Below the pieces are notes generated by a model. It was not told the DNA's origin, did not search any database, and saw nothing but the letters and a program-made list of their open reading frames with translations. A stretch of 64,000 nt of DNA from Pollutimonas thiosulfatoxidans (GTDB lineage: Bacteria > Pseudomonadota > Gammaproteobacteria > Burkholderiales > Burkholderiaceae_B): contig NZ_CP022987.1 of assembly GCF_004022565.1 (NCBI RefSeq), positions 1,736,001 to 1,800,000 on the forward strand, given 5' to 3'. The position numbers were made by a program, and so were the translations under genes. Each line of letters starts with the position of its first letter. The first letter of the stretch is position 1. Positions 15,759 to 24,725 of this stretch are shown in pieces.

Positions 15759-16922
15759 GTGCCCACCCCATCGAAAATGACTTGTGTCGAAGACTTCCGC
15801 CAACTGGCAGAGCGGCGCGTGCCCCGGATGTTCTACGACTATGCGGACTCGGGTTCCTGGACTGAAGCGACCTACCGCTCCAACGAAGAAGACTTCCAAA
15901 AACTGAAGTTTCGACAGCGGGTCGCCGTCAATATCGAGAAGCGCACCCATCGCTCGTCCATGATAGGTATTGATGTCGCCATGCCGGTGGCCATAGCGCC
16001 CACCGGCCTGACGGGCATGCAGCATGCGGACGGCGAGATCCTTGGCGCCCGTGCCGCCGAAAAGTTCGGCATCCCGTTTACGCTGTCCACAATGAGCATC
16101 TGCTCCATCGAAGACATCGCGGCGCACACGCACAAGCCCTTCTGGTTTCAGTTGTATGTCATGCGCGACCGCGACTTCATCGAACGCATTATTGACCGCG
16201 CCAAGGCAGCAAACTGCTCCGCGCTGGTGATCACACTGGACCTTCAAGTGCTGGGCCAACGCCACAAGGACATTCGCAACGGCTTGTCCACCCCACCCAA
16301 ACCGACCCTGGCCAACCTGGTGAACCTCGTTACCAAACCGCGTTGGTGCATGAGCATGCTGGGCACCAATCGTCGCACTTTCGGCAATATCGTCGGTCAT
16401 GCCAAGGGTGTGGGCGACTTGTCGTCCTTGTCTTCCTGGACAGCGGAACAGTTCGATCCGCGACTTAGCTGGAACGATCTCGAATGGATCAAGAAACGCT
16501 GGGGCGGAAAAATCGTGCTGAAGGGCGTCATGGACGAACAAGACGCCCGCCTGGCCGTGGAATCGGGCGCCGATGCCATCGTCGTGTCCAATCACGGTGG
16601 CCGGCAACTTGATGGCGCTCCGTCCTCGATCTCCGCCCTACCGGCTATCGCACATGCGGTTGGCAAGGACATAGAAGTGTGGATGGACGGTGGCATACGG
16701 TCGGGCCAGGACGTCTTGAAAGCCATCGCACTGGGCGCAAGAGGCACCATGATAGGCCGCGCCTTCCTGTACTCATTGGGCGCCATGGGCGAGGCGGGTG
16801 TCACACGCTGCCTGCAAATGATCGCCAACGAACTGGACATCACCATGGGGTTTTGTGGCCATACGGATATCCACAATATCGACCGCTCCATCCTGCTGAA
16901 CGGCAACATCTTCGATCGGTAG
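15759..16922 (+). CDS. lldD: FMN-dependent L-lactate (alpha-hydroxy-acid) dehydrogenase
   Basis: 387-residue flavoprotein of the LldD/glycolate oxidase family. It oxidises L-lactate to pyruvate and passes electrons to the quinone pool at the inner membrane. Signatures are the substrate-binding YADSGSW stretch near residues 29-36, KGVMDEQDARLAV, the active-site SNHGGRQLDGAPS (catalytic His), and the FMN phosphate site DGGIRSG...GRAFLYSLGA. The start is GTG at 15759 with AACAGGAGC upstream; an in-frame ATG at 15777 is possible. Related 2-hydroxy acids such as mandelate or glycolate cannot be excluded as substrates. Confidence 0.88.
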   Translation: MPTPSKMTCVEDFRQLAERRVPRMFYDYADSGSWTEATYRSNEEDFQKLKFRQRVAVNIEKRTHRSSMIGIDVAMPVAIAPTGLTGMQHADGEILGARAAEKFGIPFTLSTMSICSIEDIAAHTHKPFWFQLYVMRDRDFIERIIDRAKAANCSALVITLDLQVLGQRHKDIRNGLSTPPKPTLANLVNLVTKPRWCMSMLGTNRRTFGNIVGHAKGVGDLSSLSSWTAEQFDPRLSWNDLEWIKKRWGGKIVLKGVMDEQDARLAVESGADAIVVSNHGGRQLDGAPSSISALPAIAHAVGKDIEVWMDGGIRSGQDVLKAIALGARGTMIGRAFLYSLGAMGEAGVTRCLQMIANELDITMGFCGHTDIHNIDRSILLNGNIFDR

Positions 16923-16925
16923 CGC

Positions 16926-17516
16926 TCAGCGGGCCGGGTTGATTTGCTCTGCTTTCAGGCGTGGTCGATCGGCTTCGGGCTGGCGCAAAGGCTCTACAGC
17001 CTGCATGGTTTGCAGACAGCGCCGGGTCAGCAACTGATACTGACGTGTGCCATAAGACTTGTGCGCAACGTCGTCGTCGGAAAGCTGCCGAAGAACCCGG
17101 GCAGGGGCCCCCACGACCAAGCTGCGCGGCGGAATCTGCATGCCCGCCTTGACGAAGGCCATGGCCGCCACGATGCTGGACTCACCAACGACTGCCTGAT
17201 CCATCACGACAGCATTCATGCCTACCATGGCATTGCGTTGCAGGGTGCAACCATGCAGCACGGCGCCGTGGCCGACATGGCCGTCAACATCGATCACGGT
17301 GTCGTTCTCGGCCACGCCATGGACGACACAGGTGTCTTGCACATTGCTGCCTTCACACATCACTATCCGCCCGAAGTCTCCACGCAAGCTGGCCAGCGGG
17401 CCAACATAAGCGCCCGGGCCAATGATGACATCGCCAATCAGTACCGCAGTGGGGTGCACGTAGGCGGTGGGATCGATGACCGGCGTAATGCCGTTGATGG
17501 CGTAGACTTTCAACAT
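16926..17516 (-). CDS. Gamma-carbonic-anhydrase-like hexapeptide protein, PaaY/CaiE type
   Basis: 196-residue left-handed beta-helix protein. It has the family opening VHPTAVLIGDVIIGPGAYVGPLASLRGDFGRI and NVQDTCVVHG, then GHVGHGAVLHGC with the zinc-site histidines. The length and C-terminal tail (YQLLTRRCLQTMQAVEPLRQPEADRPRL) match PaaY of phenylacetate degradation and CaiE of carnitine metabolism. Neither pathway is present nearby, so it is an orphan copy. PaaY acts as a thioesterase that detoxifies a dead-end CoA product. The gene is convergent with lldD, with three bases between stops. Confidence 0.85.
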   Translation of the reverse strand: MLKVYAINGITPVIDPTAYVHPTAVLIGDVIIGPGAYVGPLASLRGDFGRIVMCEGSNVQDTCVVHGVAENDTVIDVDGHVGHGAVLHGCTLQRNAMVGMNAVVMDQAVVGESSIVAAMAFVKAGMQIPPRSLVVGAPARVLRQLSDDDVAHKSYGTRQYQLLTRRCLQTMQAVEPLRQPEADRPRLKAEQINPAR

Positions 17517-17595
17517 GGAGTCGCTCCGACAAGTTAACGAGGCACTGTACCAGCAGGAAAGTGCGACACGCAATATTGAATAAAGGATACCCGCC

Positions 17596-17943
17596 ATGAT
17601 CCACGGCTCCACCGCCCTGGAACTGCTTCGGATCGCCGGCCTGTTTGCCATCACGGCAGTAGCGGAAATCGTGGGCTGCTATTTGCCCTGGCTGGTGCTG
17701 CGACAAGGCAAGAGCCTGCTATTGCTCTTGCCCGCCGCCATGTCGCTGGCCTTGTTCGTCTGGCTGCTGACCTTGCATCCCACGGCCGCTGGCAGAACTT
17801 ACGCCGCTTACGGCGGCATGTATGTGGTGGTGGCCTTGCTATGGCTACGCTACATCGAAGGGGCGGCGTTGACGCGATGGGACATCAGCGGCGCCGCCGT
17901 TGCCCTGGTGGGCATGGCCATCATCGCCCTTCAGCCGCACTGA
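17596..17943 (+). CDS. ynfA: YnfA/UPF0060 family membrane protein
   Basis: 115-residue inner-membrane protein with four predicted helices, the exact family size. Characteristic segments are AVAEIVGCYLPWLVL, TLHPTAAGRTYAAYGGMYV and the ending GAAVALVGMAIIAL. YnfA belongs to the small multidrug resistance superfamily, and efflux of cationic compounds has been reported for some members. AAAGGA precedes the ATG. It is monocistronic and divergent from the PaaY-like gene. Confidence 0.92.
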   Translation: MIHGSTALELLRIAGLFAITAVAEIVGCYLPWLVLRQGKSLLLLLPAAMSLALFVWLLTLHPTAAGRTYAAYGGMYVVVALLWLRYIEGAALTRWDISGAAVALVGMAIIALQPH

Positions 17944-18010
17944 GGGTTGTGCAGCTCGATCCGCTGGTAATACCATTTAGAACTTCACCACCCTGACAAG
18001 GAACTCGTTC

Positions 18011-18445
18011 ATGGAAACAATGGAATTGCATCGCGGACGTTTAATCGACCACATCCAGCTTGTGGTCCAGGATCTTGCCGCCAGCCGGCGTTTCTATGCC
18101 GCTGTCCTGGACGTCCTGAACATACCCATCAGCGGTACCGCAGACGGCTTTTTCTGGGCTGATGAACTGGTGATTTCCAGCGCCGACAGCCCCGCCGCAA
18201 CGGGTCAACTGACCGGTAGGCATCATCTGGCTTTCCAGGCTCGGGATCAAGCCATGGTCGATGCCTTCCACCAGGCAGCGCTCGCCCACGGCGGCAAGGA
18301 TAATGGTGCGCCGGGCTTTCGTGATTACCATCCCAGCTATTACGGCGCCTTTGTGCTCGACCCGGACGGCAACAACATCGAAGCGGTGTTTCATGGCGAA
18401 GCCAAGCGCAGCGCGCCGTCAGTACATATAAGCTTCGAGGCCTGA
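18011..18445 (+). CDS. VOC-family (glyoxalase-like) protein
   Basis: 144-residue single vicinal-oxygen-chelate domain made of two beta-alpha-beta3 modules: LIDHIQLVVQDLAASRRFYAAVL at the start and a second module ending YYGAFVLDPDGNNIEAVFH. The metal-site His, the module-2 region HHLAFQA and the C-terminal Glu (NNIEAV) are present. The DPDGNNIE ending is typical of glyoxalase/bleomycin-resistance-like proteins. AAGGA precedes the ATG. Substrate unknown. Confidence 0.88.
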   Translation: METMELHRGRLIDHIQLVVQDLAASRRFYAAVLDVLNIPISGTADGFFWADELVISSADSPAATGQLTGRHHLAFQARDQAMVDAFHQAALAHGGKDNGAPGFRDYHPSYYGAFVLDPDGNNIEAVFHGEAKRSAPSVHISFEA

Positions 18446-18473
18446 CGCCCGCCTACAAACGCTCGCGGCATAC

Positions 18474-19337
18474 CTACTTGCCGTCGTCCAGCCTGTACAG
18501 AAACGCGGTGATGTCGCGGGCGTCCTGGGCGGTTACGCCCAGGTCTGGCATTGCAGTCAGGGGGTCGACCTTGGTGGGATCGCGCAGCCATCGTTCCATG
18601 TTTTCCGCGGTGTTGGGCAGCACGCCGGCTATGTACTGCTGGTTCGCAATGCCAGCCAGCGAGGGCCCGACATGGCGATGCGCGCCGACGACGCCCGGTA
18701 TGACATGGCAAGTGATGCACAGATACTGCTGCAAGGCTTGCTTGCCCGCCCCGGCATCGGCAAGCCGCAAGTCCGGCGACGACGATCCCGCAGCATCGGC
18801 CGGTGAGGCGACCAAGGGAGCATGCTGCTGGCTCCAATCGCGATAATCGGCCGGCGACAAGGTGGGCAGCACTTTCATGAAGGCCACCACGTCCCATATT
18901 TGCTCGTCCGTCATCCGATACTGCCAGGCCGGCATGCCGCTCATCTTGATGCCGTGCCGGATGACCCAATGGATTTCCGTTGCCGGCCACTCGCGTGCGG
19001 TAGCAACCAAAGACGCCGGCGCGGGCGTCAAGCCGAGCGCGAACGGTTCCGGGGCGACGCCCGGGGCGCCATGGCACTGCACGCATTGCGCGCGGAAATG
19101 CCTGAAACCACGGACGATACGATCCGAGTCATCCAGAACGGGCACTTCAACACCTGTAGTACGCAGTTTGACTGAGCGTCGCAGGGAAGTCTCGAGCAAG
19201 TTGTAGACGAGAGTCGTGTGCTGAGTGGTCGCGCTGACATCATAGACGCCGGTATAGACAACGGCGCCGCCCAACAGGGCCGCCAGTGCAGCCGCCACTG
19301 CCAGGGTAATGCCAACAACGCGCCTCCTAGTCGTCAT
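18474..19337 (-). CDS. Membrane-anchored diheme cytochrome c
   Basis: 287-residue c-type cytochrome with an N-terminal membrane anchor (VVGITLAVAAALAALLGGAVVY) and two heme sites. CVQCH lies in the first third, with a distal Met in a GMPAW-type loop, and CITCH in the second domain. The second domain (VGPSLAGIANQQYIAGVLPNT...TAMPDLGVTAQDARDITAFL) is clearly related to the cytochrome domain of the oxidase subunit II encoded divergently. It likely carries electrons to the caa3 oxidase in the periplasm. It is 18 bp downstream of a second cytochrome gene and probably cotranscribed. Confidence 0.92.
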   Translation of the reverse strand: MTTRRRVVGITLAVAAALAALLGGAVVYTGVYDVSATTQHTTLVYNLLETSLRRSVKLRTTGVEVPVLDDSDRIVRGFRHFRAQCVQCHGAPGVAPEPFALGLTPAPASLVATAREWPATEIHWVIRHGIKMSGMPAWQYRMTDEQIWDVVAFMKVLPTLSPADYRDWSQQHAPLVASPADAAGSSSPDLRLADAGAGKQALQQYLCITCHVIPGVVGAHRHVGPSLAGIANQQYIAGVLPNTAENMERWLRDPTKVDPLTAMPDLGVTAQDARDITAFLYRLDDGK

Positions 19338-19355
19338 GTGCGTATGCCTGTTGGG

Positions 19356-19760
19356 TCAGTGCAGCGTTAGCAAATAGGCCGCGATGTCTTGCGCTTCGGC
19401 CACGCTCAGGCCCACGTTCGGCATGGTGGTACGTGGATCGACGGCCGGCGGATCAAGCAACCACCGCAGCAGGTTGTCGGGCGTATTGGCAAGCACGCCT
19501 CCGACGTAAGCACGCAAGGCCATTTTATCCAGCGTCGGCCCAACCCGTGATGCCGGAGCCCGTACGCCCGGCACCGTGTGACAGGCCACGCAGCCGTAGT
19601 CCTGAACCAATTGGCGTCCGTGAGCGACATCGGCATCCGCCCACGGATGCAACGGCCCCACCGACGCCAGCGGCGGGCGTGCTTCCCCGCAACCCGTCAG
19701 TAGCACCAGGGCGATCATGCCCAACAGGTGCTGACATCGAATAGCGGGAGGGCTGAGCAT
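19356..19760 (-). CDS. Lipoprotein monoheme cytochrome c
   Basis: 134-residue cytochrome with a lipoprotein signal (HLLGMIALVLLTGC, lipobox LTGC), one heme site CVACH, and a late Met in TTMPNVGLS as likely axial ligand. The domain matches the cytochrome tail of the neighbouring oxidase subunit II and the second domain of the downstream diheme protein. The ATG at 19760 is chosen because it places the lipoprotein signal at the N-terminus; an upstream TTG at 19787 is possible. Likely electron donor to the oxidase. Confidence 0.88.
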   Translation of the reverse strand: MLSPPAIRCQHLLGMIALVLLTGCGEARPPLASVGPLHPWADADVAHGRQLVQDYGCVACHTVPGVRAPASRVGPTLDKMALRAYVGGVLANTPDNLLRWLLDPPAVDPRTTMPNVGLSVAEAQDIAAYLLTLH

Positions 19761-20025
19761 GAATAGGTTTCGTCGAATAGGGTCCAAGCGGACAGCAAGT
19801 TCTTTGCCAACGATAAGCTGAGCGCCTAAGCCACACCGTCAACCGACCGTAACGGGACTCCATGTAATTCGAAGGCGGAAATGTGTAATTTTTACAACGC
19901 AGAACGCCCAGACGGCCAGCGCACTCAGTCACAGAGTCCAAGTACGCCTTCGGTACGCAATGTGCTAGCCCGATCAGGCCTTCCGTCGAAGCTCGCAGCG
20001 ACTAACTTCCAGGCCTAGCCCCTAC

Positions 20026-21009
20026 ATGCCTTGTACGCGTCTATTTGGATTGCTCGCCTTCCTGCCGCTCCCCTTGCAGGCCGGCGTGCAGTCGGCCTTG
20101 CACCCGCAAAGCGAGAGTGCGGGACGCGTCGCGGAGATCACCTGGGTGCTGTTTACGGGCGGCGCCATCATTTTTGTGCTGGTCGGCATCCTGCTGGCCC
20201 TGGCGCTGTGCGGGCCACCTCGCCTGCGCGTTCTGCTACGCCAACCTTCCTTGGTTGTGGGCGGCGGGATCATCTTTCCCGTCGTTGTGCTGACTGCCCT
20301 GTTGATCTATACGCTGAGCGCCGGATCAACGATGCTGAAGGCCGACACGCCCCCTGCGGCCCGAATCGAAGTGGTCGGCGAGATGTGGTGGTGGCGCGTA
20401 CGCTATCTGGATAGCGAAGGGCTGGCCTTGTTCGAGACGGCAAACGATATCCGGATGCCGGCGGGGCTGCCGGTAGAACTCGTGCTGAAGTCCGATAACG
20501 TGATTCACAGTTTCTGGGTGCCCAACCTGGCGGGCAAGCTGGACATGGTGCCGGGGCACGTCAACCGGCTGCGTATCCAGGCGCAAGAGCCGGGCTTGTT
20601 CCGCGGCCAGTGCGCGGAATATTGCGGCGCCCAGCATGCCAAGATGATGGTCGACGTACAGGTGCTGTCCGCCGATGACTTTCAGTCGTGGGTTGCAAGC
20701 CAGCGCGAGCCCGCCCATGAGCCCGCCGGCGCCACGCTGGCACTGGGCAAGCAGGTGTTCATGCAGAACTGCGTCCAGTGCCACGCCATACGCGGAACGC
20801 TCGCGAATGGCACCTCCGGCCCCGACCTGACCCATGTGGGCAGCCGCCTGTCGTTGGCAGCCGGGGTGCTGCCCAACAATGTGGGTGCGCTCGCCGGCTG
20901 GATTGCAGGCAGCCAACATATCAAGCCGGGCAACGCCATGCCTTCGTTCAATCAGTTGTCCGGCGAGAATCTGCGCGCCGTCGCTCAATACATGGAAAGC
21001 CTCCAGTGA
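20026..21009 (+). CDS. ctaC: Cytochrome c oxidase subunit II with fused cytochrome c domain (caa3 type)
   Basis: 327-residue membrane protein: signal sequence, two membrane helices, then a periplasmic cupredoxin domain. The CuA site is visible as DNVIHSFWVPNL (His) and GQCAEYCGAQHAKM (two Cys, Glu carbonyl, His, Met). A C-terminal cytochrome c domain carries CVQCH and a distal Met in GNAMPSFNQL. This arrangement defines a caa3 oxidase that takes electrons directly from cytochromes. Its stop overlaps the start of the next gene (TGATG). Confidence 0.95.
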   Translation: MPCTRLFGLLAFLPLPLQAGVQSALHPQSESAGRVAEITWVLFTGGAIIFVLVGILLALALCGPPRLRVLLRQPSLVVGGGIIFPVVVLTALLIYTLSAGSTMLKADTPPAARIEVVGEMWWWRVRYLDSEGLALFETANDIRMPAGLPVELVLKSDNVIHSFWVPNLAGKLDMVPGHVNRLRIQAQEPGLFRGQCAEYCGAQHAKMMVDVQVLSADDFQSWVASQREPAHEPAGATLALGKQVFMQNCVQCHAIRGTLANGTSGPDLTHVGSRLSLAAGVLPNNVGALAGWIAGSQHIKPGNAMPSFNQLSGENLRAVAQYMESLQ

Positions 21010-23549
21010 TGCCCCAGAACCCCATGGCAGAATCAACGCAGGCCTTGCCCAATTCGCTTCCGAGGCCGGAAGGAGAACTGGAGGAACTACAGCGCGTCTG
21101 GCAACGCCCCACCGGCTGGCGGCTGCTTACCGTCGTCAATAACAACTACGTCGGCCTGCTCTATATCGGCACGGCCATGCTGTTCTTCCTGCTGGCCGGC
21201 GTACTGGCCTTGCTGATGCGCGCGCAACTGGCCGTACCCGACAACGATCTGATCGGCCACGAACTCTATAACCAGTTGTTCACCATGCATGGCACGGTGA
21301 TGATGTTCCTGTTCGCCGTGCCGGCAGTCGAGGCGATGGCCGTGCTGCTACTGCCCAATATGCTGGGCGCTCGCGACCTGCCGTTTCCGCGCTTGTCGGC
21401 CTATGCCTACTGGGCCTACGCCGTGGGCGGTATCGTGTTCTTCTGCAGCATCTTTGCCGGACTGGCGCCGGACGGCGGCTGGTTCATGTACCCGCCGCTG
21501 ACCAGCTCCGCCTATTCGCCGGCGCTTAACGCCGACCTGTGGCTGCTCGGCATTGGGTTTATCGAGATCTCGGCCATCGCGGGGGCGATCGAGCTGGCAG
21601 TGGGCATCCTGCGCACGCGCGCTCCCGGCATGTCGCTGGACCGCATGCCAATATTTGCCTGGGTCATGCTCGTGTTTTCGGGCATGGTCATCATTGCTTT
21701 TCCAGCGGTGATTGTCGCCACGGCCCTGCTGGAACTGGAACGCGCCTTTGACCTGCCCTTCTTTATTGCGCAGCGCGGCGGCGATCCGCTGCTATGGCAA
21801 CATTTATTCTGGTTCTTTGGCCATCCCGAGGTCTACATCATCTTCCTGCCCGCGGCCGGCATGGTTTCCATGATCATTCCCGCCATGGCCGGCGTTCCGC
21901 TGGTGGGCTATCGCCTGATTGTGCTGGCGGTGGTTGCCACTGGCTTCTTGAGCTTTGGCCTGTGGGTGCATCATATGTTTGCCACCGGTATTCCCCAGCT
22001 GTCATTAAGCTTTGCCTCGGGCGCCAGCATGGCTGTATCGGTGCCAACCGGCATACAGGTATTCGCCTGGATCGCCACGATCGCCGCCGCCGTTCGCTTG
22101 CGCCCATTAAAAACGCCGACGCTGTTTATTCTGGGCTTTTTCTTCATCTTTGTGCTGGGCGGCCTTACCGGTGTCATGGTGGCGGTGATCCCCTTCGACT
22201 TGCAGGCACATGACAGCTATTTTATCGTCGCACATCTTCATTACGTGTTGTTTGGCGGTATGGTCTTCCCGCTGTTCGCCGCCTTTTACTATTGGACGCC
22301 CTTTGCCAGCACACGCGCGCTGTCCGAACGTCTGGGCAGATGGGCGTTCTGGCTCATGTTCATCGGGTTCAACGTCAGCTTCTTTCCCATGCACATCACC
22401 GGGCTGGCGGGCATGCCGCGGCGCGTCTACACCTATGCGGACAGCTATGGCTGGGGCTTGCTGAATCTGGTATCGACCGTAGGCGCGTATATGATCGCTG
22501 CCGGCGTGCTGGTGTTTTTGGTCGACCTGGCCCGAAACTTTCGGCCCACCGGCGGAGAGAACGCGGGCAACGTCTGGCAAGCCGGCACGCTGGAATGGCT
22601 ACCCAACGGTTCTTTCGGCCCGCGCAGCGTGCCCTTCGTAAGCAGCCGCGAACCTCTATGGGACCAGCCCAACCTGGCTGAAGACGTCAAGGCGGGGCGC
22701 TATTACCTGCCCAATGCGCCCACAGGCCGGCGCTCCACCCTGGTTACCAGCCCACTACAGGCGCGCCCGCAGTATGTGCTGGAACTTCCCGGCCCCGGTT
22801 GGTCGCCCTTGTTGGCCGCCCTGGGCACCGCCGGATTCTTCCTGCTATTGACCTTCAAGATGAAGCTACTGGCGGCCGTCTGCGGCTTGCTGGCGATTGT
22901 GATGATATGGCGCTGGCTGTGGGATGCAGACTCCGGCCCCATCCCCTCCCCGGTCGACATCGGCGGCGGCCTGCGCCTGCCTGCAATATGTCAGGGCAGT
23001 AGCGCTCACTCCTGGTGGGCGATGATCATACTGGTCATGGTGTGTGCCAGTATCTTCAGTTCGCTGCTGTTCGCCTACCTGTTTTTATGGACGACCTCTC
23101 CAGAGGTATGGCCGCAAGCTGAACAATTGCCCGGTACAGGGCTACCGCTGTTGTCCGCAGCTCTTTTGCTGGGCAGCAGCGTAATGTTGGCGGCAATAAG
23201 TCGCCAGCTAGCGGATGGCCACGAGGGGCTGTTGCGGCTGGGCGTGCCCTTGGCGATCTTGATGACGACGCTTGCGATAGGGCTGGAGGGCTACGGACAA
23301 TGGCAAACCGGCTTGCGCCCGCAAGATAGCGGCTATGCCGCAGCGGTCTATGCCATGGTGGGATTGCAGGGCTTCTATGGGATTGTGCTGTGCCTGATGG
23401 GCAGTTTTACGGTGGCTCGCTCGTTGGCGGGGCGGCTGGGCTCACGACGGGCCACCTTCGACAACACCATGATCCTGTGGCATTTCGCCGTCGCGCAAGG
23501 CGTGTTGATCCTTGCCGTGCTGCATGGCTTTCCACGACTGGTCGGGTGA
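21009..23549 (+). CDS. Cytochrome c oxidase, fused subunits I and III
   Basis: 846-residue inner-membrane protein. Residues about 30-560 are heme-copper oxidase subunit I: an N-x-D gate motif (PNMLGARDLPFPRL), the HPEVY copper-B/cross-linked tyrosine motif in an A1-type WFFGHPEVYI, a WVHHMFATG copper-B pair, and the heme ligands in HDSYFIVAHLHYVLFG. From about residue 650 a subunit III domain follows (SAHSWWAMIILVMVCASIFSSLL...ILWHFAVAQG). It reduces O2 to water and pumps protons. Translation is coupled to subunit II by a TGATG overlap. No assembly genes (ctaG, ctaA/B) are seen here. Confidence 0.94.
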   Translation: MPQNPMAESTQALPNSLPRPEGELEELQRVWQRPTGWRLLTVVNNNYVGLLYIGTAMLFFLLAGVLALLMRAQLAVPDNDLIGHELYNQLFTMHGTVMMFLFAVPAVEAMAVLLLPNMLGARDLPFPRLSAYAYWAYAVGGIVFFCSIFAGLAPDGGWFMYPPLTSSAYSPALNADLWLLGIGFIEISAIAGAIELAVGILRTRAPGMSLDRMPIFAWVMLVFSGMVIIAFPAVIVATALLELERAFDLPFFIAQRGGDPLLWQHLFWFFGHPEVYIIFLPAAGMVSMIIPAMAGVPLVGYRLIVLAVVATGFLSFGLWVHHMFATGIPQLSLSFASGASMAVSVPTGIQVFAWIATIAAAVRLRPLKTPTLFILGFFFIFVLGGLTGVMVAVIPFDLQAHDSYFIVAHLHYVLFGGMVFPLFAAFYYWTPFASTRALSERLGRWAFWLMFIGFNVSFFPMHITGLAGMPRRVYTYADSYGWGLLNLVSTVGAYMIAAGVLVFLVDLARNFRPTGGENAGNVWQAGTLEWLPNGSFGPRSVPFVSSREPLWDQPNLAEDVKAGRYYLPNAPTGRRSTLVTSPLQARPQYVLELPGPGWSPLLAALGTAGFFLLLTFKMKLLAAVCGLLAIVMIWRWLWDADSGPIPSPVDIGGGLRLPAICQGSSAHSWWAMIILVMVCASIFSSLLFAYLFLWTTSPEVWPQAEQLPGTGLPLLSAALLLGSSVMLAAISRQLADGHEGLLRLGVPLAILMTTLAIGLEGYGQWQTGLRPQDSGYAAAVYAMVGLQGFYGIVLCLMGSFTVARSLAGRLGSRRATFDNTMILWHFAVAQGVLILAVLHGFPRLVG

Positions 23550-23554
23550 TCATC

Positions 23555-23896
23555 ATGCACAACAGCTTCTCACGCAGCTTCTTGTTCATGCTTGCCGGCC
23601 CGCTGATCTGGGCGGCGCACTTTCTGTTCATTTATAGCGTCAACGGCATCGCTTGCGCCCGCCCCGCACTGATGCACGCGTGGGCTGGCATCCCGATATC
23701 GTCATGGATCATCCTGGGCGCGAGCCTGCTGGCGCTTGCGGCCATGGCGGCCATCTACGTCCGGGGCCGAACGCAAACGCCAGCCACCAACGACCCAGGG
23801 TTTCTTCCGTGGGTCGCCGGCATGCTGGCCTTGCTTTCCGCCGTGGCGGTCATTTGGGAGACCATGCCGGTGTTGCTGCTGCCGGCATGCAGTTGA
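23555..23896 (+). CDS. Small membrane protein of the oxidase operon
   Basis: 113-residue protein with three predicted hydrophobic helices (FLFMLAGPLIWAAHFLFIYSV, SSWIILGASLLALAAMAAIYV, WVAGMLALLSAVAVIWETMPVLLL). It starts 5 bases after the oxidase stop and is therefore likely the last gene of that operon. Similar small unnamed proteins often close caa3-oxidase operons. No known catalytic motif; a role in oxidase assembly or stability is inference. It converges with the SYLF lipoprotein gene, two bases away. Confidence 0.8.
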   Translation: MHNSFSRSFLFMLAGPLIWAAHFLFIYSVNGIACARPALMHAWAGIPISSWIILGASLLALAAMAAIYVRGRTQTPATNDPGFLPWVAGMLALLSAVAVIWETMPVLLLPACS

Positions 23897-23898
23897 CA

Positions 23899-24513
23899 CT
23901 ACTTGGCTTTGCCCGTGCCGCCATCATCGATGCGGTTGACCTTGGTGCCTTCCAGCGACACACCGGCCATCAAACCAGCATTCGTCATGACGAAACCAAC
24001 CACCGGCTCGCGCAGTGTATTCAGGTCCACAGAACCGTTGGCGCTGAGGTTGGCAACCGCAACCGTGGCATCGACGCCGGCGGTCCATCCGCTGCTGGCA
24101 AGAAATTTGTCGAGCGCCTCTTTCGTCTTGAAGACGAAGATGATTGCCTTGGACTGAGCGCCCAACTGGAACCCGAACGATCCGCTGGATGTGCTGTAGT
24201 AGCCTTTGTTCTGGCCCTTGACCCTAAGCACGCCATCGCCATGCTCGGCACCAACCACCACACTGGCACCAATAACTCGGGGGAAGATCAGCACGCCGGC
24301 GGCCTGCGAGACCAATTGCCGTGAATTGGGCGCCACGTCGTACAAACGCTTCAGGGCTGCGTCGGCACGTGTATTGATGTCTTCTCGGTTTTCGATGCCA
24401 GACTGATGGTCTCGGGGCAAGGTTGTGGTGCACGCAGTCAGTGCGAGTGCAGACGTTGCCAGGGCCACAGCGACCAGAACGTTGCGGGGGATAAGGGATG
24501 TTTTTATTTTCAC
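23899..24513 (-). CDS. SYLF/YSC84-domain lipoprotein
   Basis: 204-residue exported protein. The signal peptide ends in a lipobox (ATSALALTAC), and a SYLF (Ysc84-like, lipid-binding) domain fills the rest: AGVLIFPRVIGASVVVGAEHGDGVL, GYYSTSSGSFGFQLGAQSKAIIFVFKT, and the tail motif FVMTNAGLMAGVSLEGTKV. The start is GTG at 24513, with CTGGAG upstream. This GTG overlaps the TGA of a 60-codon ORF (GTGA), so translation is probably coupled. Bacterial SYLF lipoproteins have no established function. Confidence 0.88.
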   Translation of the reverse strand: MKIKTSLIPRNVLVAVALATSALALTACTTTLPRDHQSGIENREDINTRADAALKRLYDVAPNSRQLVSQAAGVLIFPRVIGASVVVGAEHGDGVLRVKGQNKGYYSTSSGSFGFQLGAQSKAIIFVFKTKEALDKFLASSGWTAGVDATVAVANLSANGSVDLNTLREPVVGFVMTNAGLMAGVSLEGTKVNRIDDGGTGKAK

Positions 24514-24692
24514 AGTTTTCTCCAGGTATGGACGGGGGGAACCCTCGTCCAGTGCGCTCGACACGGGCAAATGCCGTGCCCGCCACCGGCCATGCCAGTC
24601 TCCAGCAGTCGCGCAAAAGTGTCAACTGCCCAAACGAGTGCAAAAGGCACCGCCTTGAACATTTGATACAAATGAGCAGGAAACTGATACAT
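24510..24692 (-). CDS. 60-residue ORF translationally coupled to the SYLF gene
   Basis: Short ORF starting MYQFPAHLYQMFKAVPFALVW and ending in a basic tail. AGGGAG lies 7-11 bases before its ATG, a good ribosome-binding site. Its TGA overlaps the GTG of the SYLF lipoprotein gene. The first 35 residues are amphipathic/hydrophobic, which could indicate membrane association. No family is recognised. It may be a real microprotein or mainly a coupling leader for its neighbour. Confidence 0.55.
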   Translation of the reverse strand: MYQFPAHLYQMFKAVPFALVWAVDTFARLLETGMAGGGHGICPCRAHWTRVPPVHTWRKL

Positions 24693-24725
24693 TGAGTTCT
24701 CCCTGGGCCTGAAAAGGAATGAGCC

